Below, piece by piece: positions 1 to 6,193 of a stretch of DNA of 8,233 bases. The translations under genes were made by a program, and so were the position numbers. The notes beneath the pieces are model-generated. The model ran no database searches. It was not told the origin of the DNA and saw nothing but the letters and a program-made list of their open reading frames with translations. Each line of letters begins with the position of its first letter. Position 1 is the stretch's first letter. The stretch is from Pseudoramibacter fermentans (GTDB lineage: Bacteria; Bacillota; Clostridia; Eubacteriales; Eubacteriaceae): assembly GCA_009493725.1 (NCBI GenBank), contig VOGB01000016.1:1-8233 (forward strand), read 5' to 3'.

Positions 1-59
1 AACAAATGAGGCTTATGTCTTCCTTCCTTGAGAGAGTCAAACCATAGTGATGTGAAACA

Positions 60-90
60 TTTACGGATTTAGTAATATTTATGATATACT
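60..90 (+). promoter_or_regulatory. possible orphan promoter
   Basis: TTTACG at 60-65 and TATACT at 85-90 could serve as -35 and -10. The -10 carries an extended TG motif at 82-83 (TGA before TATACT). The 19-base spacer is longer than ideal, which an extended -10 can tolerate. No gene starts soon downstream, so it would make either a leader of over 300 bases for malT or a short non-coding transcript. In AT-rich DNA such matches arise easily by chance. Confidence 0.25.
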
Positions 91-256
91 AATCCCCCTT
101 TTGTTTATTTCTTTGAAGAAATATATTTTTTACAATTTTGCTTAAAAACCACGAATAAAACATAAGTTCTGTTAGTGAAAATATTTTAGCAGAAAAAACT
201 CTTTTTTCAGTTATTAACTATGCGTAAAGACACTCACATGGGAGTTAAATAAAAAA

Positions 257-275
257 GAATCTCTATTAAAGATTC
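257..275 (-). terminator. terminator-like hairpin, minus-strand orientation
   Basis: GAATCT at 257-262 and AGATTC at 270-275 form a perfect 6-bp stem with a 7-base loop. Read on the minus strand the stem is followed by six T residues and more T-rich sequence, as in an intrinsic terminator; on the plus strand there is no T tract. The stem is short and AT-rich, and no minus-strand gene ends here, so it may be a relic or chance. Confidence 0.3.
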
Positions 276-322
276 CTAATAAATATAGTACTTGAATTGT
301 CAAAATGCTCAATTAATTTTCA

Positions 323-336
323 TGCAACCGTTTGCA
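323..336. promoter_or_regulatory. LacI-family operator (MalR- or CcpA-type) over the -35
   Basis: TGCAACCGTTTGCA has the half-sites TGCAA and TTGCA around a central CG, the layout typical of LacI/GalR-family operators, and it also fits a relaxed cre consensus. It covers most of the TTGCAA -35 element of the predicted malT promoter, so a bound repressor would block RNA polymerase. By analogy with maltose operons of other Firmicutes the likely ligand-responsive regulator is MalR, with CcpA as the alternative; the regulator is not encoded in this window. Confidence 0.7.
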
Positions 337-359
337 ATTTCTGCCAAAAGTGCCATAAT
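332..359 (+). promoter_or_regulatory. predicted sigma-A promoter of the malT-mapA-galM-pgmB operon
   Basis: TTGCAA (332-337) and CATAAT (354-359) are separated by 16 bases, and a TG dinucleotide at 351-352 makes an extended -10. The predicted start of transcription is near 366, giving a leader of roughly 47 bases before the malT ATG. This is the best promoter within the 150 bases before malT, and its position between two operator-like palindromes supports it. Confidence 0.65.
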
Positions 360-365
360 ACAAAA

Positions 366-379
366 TGTAAACGCTATTA
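366..379. promoter_or_regulatory. cre-like catabolite repression site over the transcription start
   Basis: TGTAAACGCTATTA matches the cre pattern (TGNAARCGNWWNCA) at all but the C near the end, where T is present. It sits on the predicted start of transcription, a common place for CcpA-mediated repression. With the operator at 323-336 it brackets the promoter. The spacing between the two centres is about 43 bases, near four helical turns. Confidence 0.6.
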
Positions 380-399
380 TTAATACGATATTTTGAATT

Positions 400-404
400 G
401 GAGG
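400..404 (+). promoter_or_regulatory. malT ribosome binding site, fixes the start at 413
   Basis: GGAGG lies 8 bases before the ATG at 413. An in-frame TTG at 398 overlaps this site and would extend the protein by five residues, but a start codon cannot use a ribosome site that it overlaps. The ATG at 408 is out of frame. Confidence 0.85.
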
Positions 405-412
405 AATATGAA

Positions 413-1771
413 ATGGATGAACAAAGTAGCGCAGCTGCAACCAAGAAGTCTGGTTTGCCCAAACTTCCCGCCAGTACCATTTGGATGATCAACTTTGGCT
501 TCTTAGGTGTGCAGATTGCTTTTACCCTGCAAAGCTCACAAATGAGTCGAATTTTTCAAACGATTGGAGCGGATCCCAATAAGTTGGGCTGGTTCTTTAT
601 TTTGCCGCCGCTTGCCGGTTTAATTGTTCAACCAATTATCGGTTATTATTCAGATCGAACTTGGGCACCCAAGTTGGGCGGCCGTCGATTGCCATACTTG
701 GCATTAGGAACCTTGATTGCCATCATCGTGATGTGTCTGTTGCCTAATTCGGGGAGTTTTGGCTTCGGGTACGCATCAATTACGGCATTGGTATTCGGGG
801 CAGTCACTGTTGCCCTGCTGGATGTGTCGTCTAACATTGCCATGCAGCCATTCAAGATGATGATCGGCGATATGGTCAATGATGACCAAAAGAGTTATGC
901 ATACGGCATTCAAAGTTTCCTGTCAAATGGTGGTGCGGTTATCGCAGCCATCTTCCCATTTATCTTTACGGCATTCGGTGTCGCCAATACCGCTAAAAAG
1001 GGTGTCGTTCCACAATCAGTCGTGATTTCCTTCTATGTTGGTGCGGCAATTCTGTTACTGACAAGTGTGCTGACCATCTTCAAAGTTCATGAATATGATC
1101 CCAAGACTTACGCCAAATATCACGGTATTACTGAAGAGGCTAACTCAACCGGTGGTAACTGGTGGACATTGCTTAAGAAGGCACCGAAAGTATTTTGGAC
1201 GACGACATTGGTTCAATTCTTCTGCTGGATTGCCTTCCAATATCTCTGGACATACTCTGCCGGTGCGATTGCCAGCAACGTTTGGAACACCACCAACGCC
1301 GCTTCCGCAGGCTACCAAGCTGCCGGTAACTGGTACGGTGTTTTAGCAGCCGTTCAATCAATTGCTGCCGTTGCCTGGTCATACGTTTTGGCTAAAATGC
1401 CAAATAACCATCACAAGTTGGGCTACTCAATCAGCTTGGCCCTTGGTGCAGTTGGCTTCATCTCAGTATTCTTCATTCACACCCAATACATTTTGATCCT
1501 ATCATTTATCCTAGTCGGAATGGCATGGGCATCGATGAACACTTATCCATTAACGATGGTTACCAACGCCCTGTCTGGTGAACATATGGGGACTTATCTT
1601 GGCCTGTTCAACGGTTCAATTTGCCTGCCACAAATTGTTGCCTCACTTGCCAGCTTTGGCTTATTCCCATTATTGGGTAACGCTCAGCCAAATATGTTCT
1701 TGTTGGCCGGCATCATCATGGCCCTGGGTGCAGCCTCAGTTGGATTTATCAAAGAAACTTACAAAGCATAG
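413..1771 (+). CDS. malT: MalT-type maltose/H+ symporter (MFS, GPH/SLC45-like)
   Basis: This 452-residue integral membrane protein probably imports maltose with protons. After a short polar N-terminus (residues 1-20) it shows about 12 hydrophobic stretches. The loop after the second segment, residues 77-96, reads GYYSDRTWAP followed by GGRRLPYL, the version of the MFS signature found in plant sucrose carriers, SLC45 and bacterial MalT-type porters. A longer polar loop near residues 225-250 separates the two six-helix halves. The length is normal for the family and there is no PTS or ABC component. It is first in the operon, 15 bases before mapA, which points to maltose; sucrose or another disaccharide cannot be excluded from sequence alone. 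GC content and codon use match mapA but not galM or pgmB. The start is set by GGAGG at 400-404. Confidence 0.88.
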   Translation: MDEQSSAAATKKSGLPKLPASTIWMINFGFLGVQIAFTLQSSQMSRIFQTIGADPNKLGWFFILPPLAGLIVQPIIGYYSDRTWAPKLGGRRLPYLALGTLIAIIVMCLLPNSGSFGFGYASITALVFGAVTVALLDVSSNIAMQPFKMMIGDMVNDDQKSYAYGIQSFLSNGGAVIAAIFPFIFTAFGVANTAKKGVVPQSVVISFYVGAAILLLTSVLTIFKVHEYDPKTYAKYHGITEEANSTGGNWWTLLKKAPKVFWTTTLVQFFCWIAFQYLWTYSAGAIASNVWNTTNAASAGYQAAGNWYGVLAAVQSIAAVAWSYVLAKMPNNHHKLGYSISLALGAVGFISVFFIHTQYILILSFILVGMAWASMNTYPLTMVTNALSGEHMGTYLGLFNGSICLPQIVASLASFGLFPLLGNAQPNMFLLAGIIMALGAASVGFIKETYKA

Positions 1772-1786
1772 AAAGGACGTTTATTT

Positions 1787-4045
1787 ATGAAAAGAACTTT
1801 TGAAGTGACGCCTTGGAACATTGTGACTCATGACTTCAAGCCAGAAGACAAACGGCTTCAAGAATCCATGACCAGCCTAGGAAATGGTTATATGGGGATG
1901 CGCGGATTCTTCGAGGAAGATTACAGTGGCGACACCTTAAACGGCATCTATCTTGGTGGTGTCTGGTATCCGGACAAGACCCGAGTTGGCTGGTGGAAGA
2001 ACGGTTATCCCGATTACTTTGGGAAAGTTGTTAACGCGGTTAATTTCATCAAGATGCACATTAAAATTAATGGTGAAGCCATCGACCTGGCCAAAGACCA
2101 GTTCAGTGATTTCGAACTCAATCTTGATATGAAAAAAGCCTTGTTAACCCGCTCGTTTACGGTTACCAAAGGTGATGCCAAGGTGGCAGTCGAATTTGTT
2201 CGTTTCTTGAGCGTTGCCCAGCCGGAATTGTCCGTTCAGCGGGTGCGCGTTCAAAACGTCGGCTCAAATAAAGTGGATCTGGTGATTGATTCCGCTATCG
2301 ACGGTGACGTTAAGAACGAGGACGCCAACTACGACGAACGGTTCTGGGAGGTTCTCTCAACTGAACAGGGGACTGATTCAGGCAATGTCCTTGCCGAAAC
2401 AACCCCGAACCCGTTTGGGACACCCCGGTTCACTTCCGGAATGGAAATGCGTAACGTCACGGCTTTGACTGCTGACAAAGTGGCTCAACCCAGTGAAAAA
2501 GAAGTTGTCAACGAATTCACCGGTGTTTTGGCACCCAATGAATCTGCTCAACTTGAAAAGCGCGTGATCATTGTGACTTCCAGAGATTATGATACTCAAG
2601 CTGCTTTAACTGACGCCATGCATCAATTAAGCGACAAGGTTGCCGGCCAGTCATATGATGAACTGCTTGAAGCTCATGAGCAGGTCTGGGCCGATCGCTG
2701 GAACAAATCTGACATCGTCATTGATGGTGACACCGAAGCCCAACAGGGAATCCGTTTCAACTTGTTCGAACTCTTCTCCACCTACTATGGTGAGGATTCA
2801 CGCTTGAACATCGGCCCTAAAGGCTTCACTGGTGAGAAGTACGGTGGTGCTACCTACTGGGATACCGAGGCCTTTGCGGTGCCTGTCTACCTGGGAATTA
2901 CCGATCCTAAGGTAACCCGCAACCTCTTGATGTATCGTTACAAGCAGTTGGACGGTGCGTACCATAACGCCAAACAGCAGGGACTCAAGGGTGCCCTGTT
3001 CCCAATGGTCACTTTTGACGGAATCGAGTGTCATAATGAATGGGAAATTACTTTTGAGGAAATTCACCGAAATGGCGATATTGCTTTTGCCATTTACAAT
3101 TACACCCGTTACACCGGCGACACTTCGTATGTTCTAAACGAAGGTTCAAAAGTCTTGACCGAAATTTCCCGTTTCTGGGCAGACCGGGTTCACTACAGCC
3201 AGCGAAACAAGAATTACATGATTCATGGCGTGACTGGCCCTGATGAGTATGAAAACAACGTTGATAATAACTGGTATACCAACATTCTGGCCCAGTGGAC
3301 GTTGAAATACACGCTTCAGATTATTAAGGAAGTTTCACCCGAACAAGCTAAGAAGCTGAATGTTAGTGAAGATGAAAAGAAGCATTGGCAAGACATTGTC
3401 GACAACATGTATCTGCCATATGACAAAGATCTCAACATCTTCGTTCAACACGATGGCTTCCTCGATAAAGATCTCAAGCCGGTATCAGAAATTCCTGCAG
3501 ATCAATTACCATTGAACCAGAACTGGTCATGGGACAAGATTTTGCGCTCCCCTTACATTAAGCAGGGGGATGTACTGCAGGGTATCTGGGACTTCATTGA
3601 TGACTTTACACCGGAACAGAAGAAATCCAACTTTGATTTCTATGAGCAATACACCGTGCATGAGTCAAGCTTGTCACCTGCCATTTACTCCGTGTTGGCT
3701 GCTGACCTTCACTATGAAGAAAAAGCCGTTGAACTTTATGAACGAACAGCACGACTTGATCTGGACAACTACAACAACGATACCGTTGATGGCCTGCACA
3801 TTACGGCGATGACCGGCGGCTGGATTGCGGTGGTCCAAGGATTCGCTGGGATGCGGGTTCGCGACGGCAAGTTGCATTACGCACCATTCCTGCCGAAGAA
3901 ATGGTCACACTATTCATTTAGACAAGTCTTCCGTGATCGTTTAATTGAAGTCGACGTTGATCAGGATGGTTCCCACTTCAAGTTAATTGATGGCGAACCA
4001 ATTACGATTGATGTTGCCGGTAAGCCTGTTGAATTGAGTAAGTAA
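1787..4045 (+). CDS. mapA: maltose phosphorylase, GH65
   Basis: This cytoplasmic 752-residue enzyme splits maltose with phosphate into D-glucose and beta-D-glucose-1-phosphate, with inversion. The layout fits GH65: an N-terminal beta-sandwich (about 1-270), a helical linker, an (alpha/alpha)6 barrel (about 326-690) and a small C-terminal beta domain. The motif YWDTEAF contains Asp359; GPDEYENN contains Glu487, the general acid in the L. brevis enzyme; HESSLSP (Ser627-Ser628) and DGLHIT (His671) form the phosphate site in this family. The numbering coincides with what I recall for L. brevis, so the alignment is nearly gap-free. No pyridoxal cofactor is involved. Trehalose and kojibiose phosphorylases share the fold, but residue similarity and operon context favour maltose. 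GAAAGG at 1771-1776 is the ribosome site, overlapping the malT stop; the gene ends in tandem TAA codons. Confidence 0.95.
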   Translation: MKRTFEVTPWNIVTHDFKPEDKRLQESMTSLGNGYMGMRGFFEEDYSGDTLNGIYLGGVWYPDKTRVGWWKNGYPDYFGKVVNAVNFIKMHIKINGEAIDLAKDQFSDFELNLDMKKALLTRSFTVTKGDAKVAVEFVRFLSVAQPELSVQRVRVQNVGSNKVDLVIDSAIDGDVKNEDANYDERFWEVLSTEQGTDSGNVLAETTPNPFGTPRFTSGMEMRNVTALTADKVAQPSEKEVVNEFTGVLAPNESAQLEKRVIIVTSRDYDTQAALTDAMHQLSDKVAGQSYDELLEAHEQVWADRWNKSDIVIDGDTEAQQGIRFNLFELFSTYYGEDSRLNIGPKGFTGEKYGGATYWDTEAFAVPVYLGITDPKVTRNLLMYRYKQLDGAYHNAKQQGLKGALFPMVTFDGIECHNEWEITFEEIHRNGDIAFAIYNYTRYTGDTSYVLNEGSKVLTEISRFWADRVHYSQRNKNYMIHGVTGPDEYENNVDNNWYTNILAQWTLKYTLQIIKEVSPEQAKKLNVSEDEKKHWQDIVDNMYLPYDKDLNIFVQHDGFLDKDLKPVSEIPADQLPLNQNWSWDKILRSPYIKQGDVLQGIWDFIDDFTPEQKKSNFDFYEQYTVHESSLSPAIYSVLAADLHYEEKAVELYERTARLDLDNYNNDTVDGLHITAMTGGWIAVVQGFAGMRVRDGKLHYAPFLPKKWSHYSFRQVFRDRLIEVDVDQDGSHFKLIDGEPITIDVAGKPVELSK

Positions 4046-4059
4046 TAAGCATGATGATG

Positions 4060-4079
4060 ATGAGCGAGGAATCGCTCAT
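4060..4079 (+). other. intercistronic hairpin with GGAA tetraloop
   Basis: An 8-bp perfect stem (ATGAGCGA and TCGCTCAT) closes a GGAA loop of the stable GNRA class. It lies in the 59-base gap between mapA and galM, 12 bases before the galM ribosome site. It lacks a proper T tract (TTGCTGT follows), so it should not be a full terminator. It could slow RNA decay or mark an mRNA cleavage site that sets the mapA to galM-pgmB ratio, or be a relic of a terminator. It coincides with the change in base composition between the operon halves. Confidence 0.5.
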
Positions 4080-4091
4080 TTGCTGTATAGC

Positions 4092-4100
4092 AGGAAAGGA
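4092..4100 (+). promoter_or_regulatory. galM ribosome binding site, fixes the start at 4105
   Basis: AGGAAAGGA just before the ATG at 4105 offers good pairing with 16S rRNA. The alternative in-frame ATG codons at 4051-4060 form an ATGATGATG run without a clear ribosome site, and would add an N-terminal extension encoded by the hairpin. Confidence 0.8.
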
Positions 4101-4104
4101 TATC

Positions 4105-5088
4105 ATGAAAGTAGTAGAGAAGGATTTTGGGCAATTACCTGACGGAAAAGTCGTGAAGGCGTTTACCCTAGAAAATATCAAGCACACACAGATTACTGCA
4201 ATTTCATACGGGGCAACTTGGCAATCGTTTTCCGTTGAACGTGATGGTGTCAAACAAGAATTGTTAGTCCAATTTGATGATTTAGCCGCGTATTTAGATA
4301 ATCCATTCCATTTTGGAAATACAATTGGTCGTGTTGGTGGTCGTCTATCAAAAACTGATTATGATATTAATGGGGCACATTTTACATTAACGCCAAATGA
4401 TCATGGCAATGTTTTACACTCTGGCATTAATGGCTTTGATGCGGTTAATTGGCACGGTGAAGCAAGAAATTTGGGTACAGCGGCGGAAATTAATTTCACA
4501 CGTACTTTTGATGATGAATTCGCCGGACAATTAGCTGCCCAAGTGACCTATCGATTGGACGATGAAGATCGTTTAGACATTATATTTAGTGGCGTTTCAA
4601 CCGAGAATACATTGTTCAATCCAATGACGCATGTCTACTTTAATTTAGTTGGTAAGGATCAAGATATCAGTCAGCATAAATTACAAATTGCATCACGTCA
4701 ACATCTTGAAGTTGATAATCACATGATTCCAACCGGTAACATGATTGATAATCAAAATACAAAATTTGATTTTGCGCATTTGCATGCCTTGGGACAAGAG
4801 CATTACGATGATGCTTGGGTATTAGATCCCAGCCGTCAAGGGGAGGGAGTAGGACTAACTTCACCCGATGAAAGTTTGACCTTGACAGTGGATTCAGATC
4901 GCAATGGTGTGGTTGTATTCACTGCCAATCCTGACGATAGCAGTGACATTAAAACAGCGCTTGCTATTGAGATGCAGACCTTGCCTGATGCGGTTAATCA
5001 TGAAGGCTTTGGTGATATTGTTTTGCCAGCAAATGAAACAAAAACATATACTGTAACTTACCAAATTAAAAAAAGCGAGGATAAATAA
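4105..5088 (+). CDS. galM: aldose 1-epimerase (mutarotase), possibly maltose epimerase
   Basis: This cytoplasmic enzyme of 327 residues interconverts alpha and beta anomers of hexoses. The GalM landmarks are in order: NTIGRVGGR near residues 71-79, His105 in VLHSG, His176 in MTHVYFNL (proton donor position), Asp235 in YDDAWVL and Glu289 in AIEMQ (catalytic base position), followed by LPDAVNH. All four expected active-site residues are present, so it should be active. In this operon it probably acts on glucose released by MapA or directly on maltose, as in the maltose epimerase reported from L. brevis (EC 5.1.3.21); substrate choice is inference. Its base composition is clearly AT-richer than mapA and leucine is mainly TTA/TTG, matching pgmB. 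It ends two bases before pgmB. Confidence 0.9.
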   Translation: MKVVEKDFGQLPDGKVVKAFTLENIKHTQITAISYGATWQSFSVERDGVKQELLVQFDDLAAYLDNPFHFGNTIGRVGGRLSKTDYDINGAHFTLTPNDHGNVLHSGINGFDAVNWHGEARNLGTAAEINFTRTFDDEFAGQLAAQVTYRLDDEDRLDIIFSGVSTENTLFNPMTHVYFNLVGKDQDISQHKLQIASRQHLEVDNHMIPTGNMIDNQNTKFDFAHLHALGQEHYDDAWVLDPSRQGEGVGLTSPDESLTLTVDSDRNGVVVFTANPDDSSDIKTALAIEMQTLPDAVNHEGFGDIVLPANETKTYTVTYQIKKSEDK

Positions 5089-5090
5089 AA

Positions 5091-5762
5091 ATGGCTAAAT
5101 TTTCAGATATTAAAGGTTTTGCCTTTGATTTAGATGGCGTTATTGCTGACACGGCGCGCTTTCATGGTGAAGCTTGGCATCAAACAGCTGATGAGGTTGG
5201 CACAACTTGGACACCAGAATTGGCTGAAGGTTTGAAGGGCATCAGTCGCATGGCTTCCTTGCAAATGATTTTGGATGCTGGGGATCATGCCGATGATTTT
5301 TCTCAAGCAGATAAAGAAGCATTAGCAGAAAAGAAAAATCATAATTATCAACAACTCATTTCAACATTGACTGAAGATGATATTTTGCCTGGCATGAAAG
5401 ATTTCATTCAATCAGCTAAGGCAGCTGGCTATACAATGTCGGTGGCATCAGCTTCTAAAAACGCACCAATGATTCTAGATCATTTGGGATTGACCGAATA
5501 TTTTGTTGGCATTGTTGATCCCGCCACTTTGACAAAGGGGAAACCTGATCCTGAAATCTTCGTTCGTGCTGCGGAAGTCTTACATTTAGATCCAGAAAAT
5601 GTCATTGGATTGGAAGATTCAGCTGCTGGAATTTCCTCAATCAATGGCGCAGGTGAAACATCACTAGCAGTTGGTATTTCAGATGTGTTGTCAGGAGCGG
5701 ATCTGAATTTTGAGTCTACTTCAGAAGTGACATTAGCAAATATTGAAGCTAAAATGCAATAG
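5091..5762 (+). CDS. pgmB: beta-phosphoglucomutase
   Basis: This HAD-superfamily enzyme of 223 residues converts beta-D-glucose-1-phosphate, the MapA product, to glucose-6-phosphate through a beta-glucose-1,6-bisphosphate intermediate and Mg2+. The motif FDLDGVIADT holds the nucleophile Asp13 and acid-base Asp15. The helical cap carries LKGISRMASLQ, equivalent to the sugar-contacting LKGVSRxxSLQ of the Lactococcus lactis enzyme. VASASKNA is motif II, TKGKPDPEIF supplies the motif III lysine, and GLEDSAAG is the Mg2+ motif IV. The length agrees with the 221-residue L. lactis protein. The ATG is two bases after the galM stop with GAGG at 5077-5080 inside galM, so translation is probably coupled. 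Low GC matches galM. Confidence 0.95.
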   Translation: MAKFSDIKGFAFDLDGVIADTARFHGEAWHQTADEVGTTWTPELAEGLKGISRMASLQMILDAGDHADDFSQADKEALAEKKNHNYQQLISTLTEDDILPGMKDFIQSAKAAGYTMSVASASKNAPMILDHLGLTEYFVGIVDPATLTKGKPDPEIFVRAAEVLHLDPENVIGLEDSAAGISSINGAGETSLAVGISDVLSGADLNFESTSEVTLANIEAKMQ

Positions 5763-5769
5763 ATAACTA

Positions 5770-5807
5770 AAAAGAGTGTCAGTACATAAAAACACTGACA
5801 CTCTTTT
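5770..5807. terminator. strong bidirectional intrinsic terminator
   Basis: A perfect 14-bp stem (5770-5783 with 5794-5807; core GAGTGTCAGT) closes a 10-base loop. On the plus strand the stem runs into TTTTGTTGTTTT after pgmB. On the minus strand it is followed by a T-rich run and would end the converging gene remnant whose stop codon is at 5814-5816. It closes the maltose operon 7 bases after the pgmB stop. Confidence 0.92.
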
Positions 5808-5813
5808 GTTGTT

Positions 5814-6134
5814 TTAATTAACATTTGCCAGCGTATTGCCCTGCTTGAGTGTGATATCGGTAAAAGTTACGGTATGCGTTGTTGTATGTGATCAACGAGA
5901 GCCGTAATAGCTAATTCATCCATCTGTGTAAATTTTTACTGCACAGGTGCTAAAATAGGACGTGCTAATTGGGTTAATTCTGTCCAATCGATGATCACAA
6001 TTGATAGATTCTCAGAGACAGAAATGCCAACACCTTTTGCACCATTTAGTAATCGAATACTGCTGATGTCTGCTGAGCCAATTGCAGTCGTGAAAGGTTG
6101 GGGATTCCCAAATATTTTGGAAGCATACAAAACA
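5814..6134 (-). pseudogene. 3' fragment of a gene, perhaps a GH2-type glycosidase C-terminus
   Basis: On the minus strand a frame is open from the insertion-sequence end at 6134 to a TAA at 5936-5938, containing LYASKIFG and SIRLLNGAKG. Shifting frame at 5939 continues the text with VKIYTD, passes two in-frame TGA codons, and ends with THTVTFTDITLKQGN and a TAA at 5814-5816, just before the terminator. VKIYTD followed after a gap by HTVTFTDITLKQG recalls the C-terminal beta-sandwich of GH2 beta-galactosidase or glucuronidase relatives (VKVYSN, then FTFxDVxLKxGxNT). This is recalled resemblance only and the product is uncertain. One frameshift, two stops and a 5' truncation by the IS make it non-functional. 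Its 5' part may lie beyond 7497. Confidence 0.55.
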
Positions 6135-6160
6135 GGTAGCGTCAAGAATCTTGTGTAAAT
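6135..6160 (+). repeat. terminal inverted repeat, transposase 3' side
   Basis: The outer end reads GGTAGCGTCAAG then AATCTTGTGTAAAT going inward. Positions 6138-6155 match the opposite end (7494-7477 on the minus strand) at 15 of 18 bases. The transposase stop at 6194-6196 lies 33 bases inside, as expected. Confidence 0.8.
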
Positions 6161-6193
6161 GAAATGCCTTCGTACATATAATATGTATCTAAC

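Larger units (their letters stand above)
1..412. other. AT-rich intergenic region upstream of the maltose operon
   Basis: No reading frame of useful length or recognisable protein similarity is visible on either strand. The first 300 bases are very AT-rich and hold only weak signals: a promoter-like element near 60-90, a 7-bp inverted repeat at 107-122 (ATTTCTT, TG, AAGAAAT), and a hairpin at 257-275 that reads as a terminator only on the minus strand. The functional part is the last 90 bases, with the operon promoter, two operator-like sites and the malT ribosome site. No tRNA or other structured RNA was recognised, and no regulator gene such as malR lies here. Confidence 0.6.

Noticed and set aside
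4051..4104. Upstream ATG run as the galM start (18 extra residues)
   Set aside because: There is no good ribosome site before 4051, the extension would be encoded by the hairpin and ends in AGKDI before a normal GalM N-terminus, and AGGAAAGGA is placed for the ATG at 4105.
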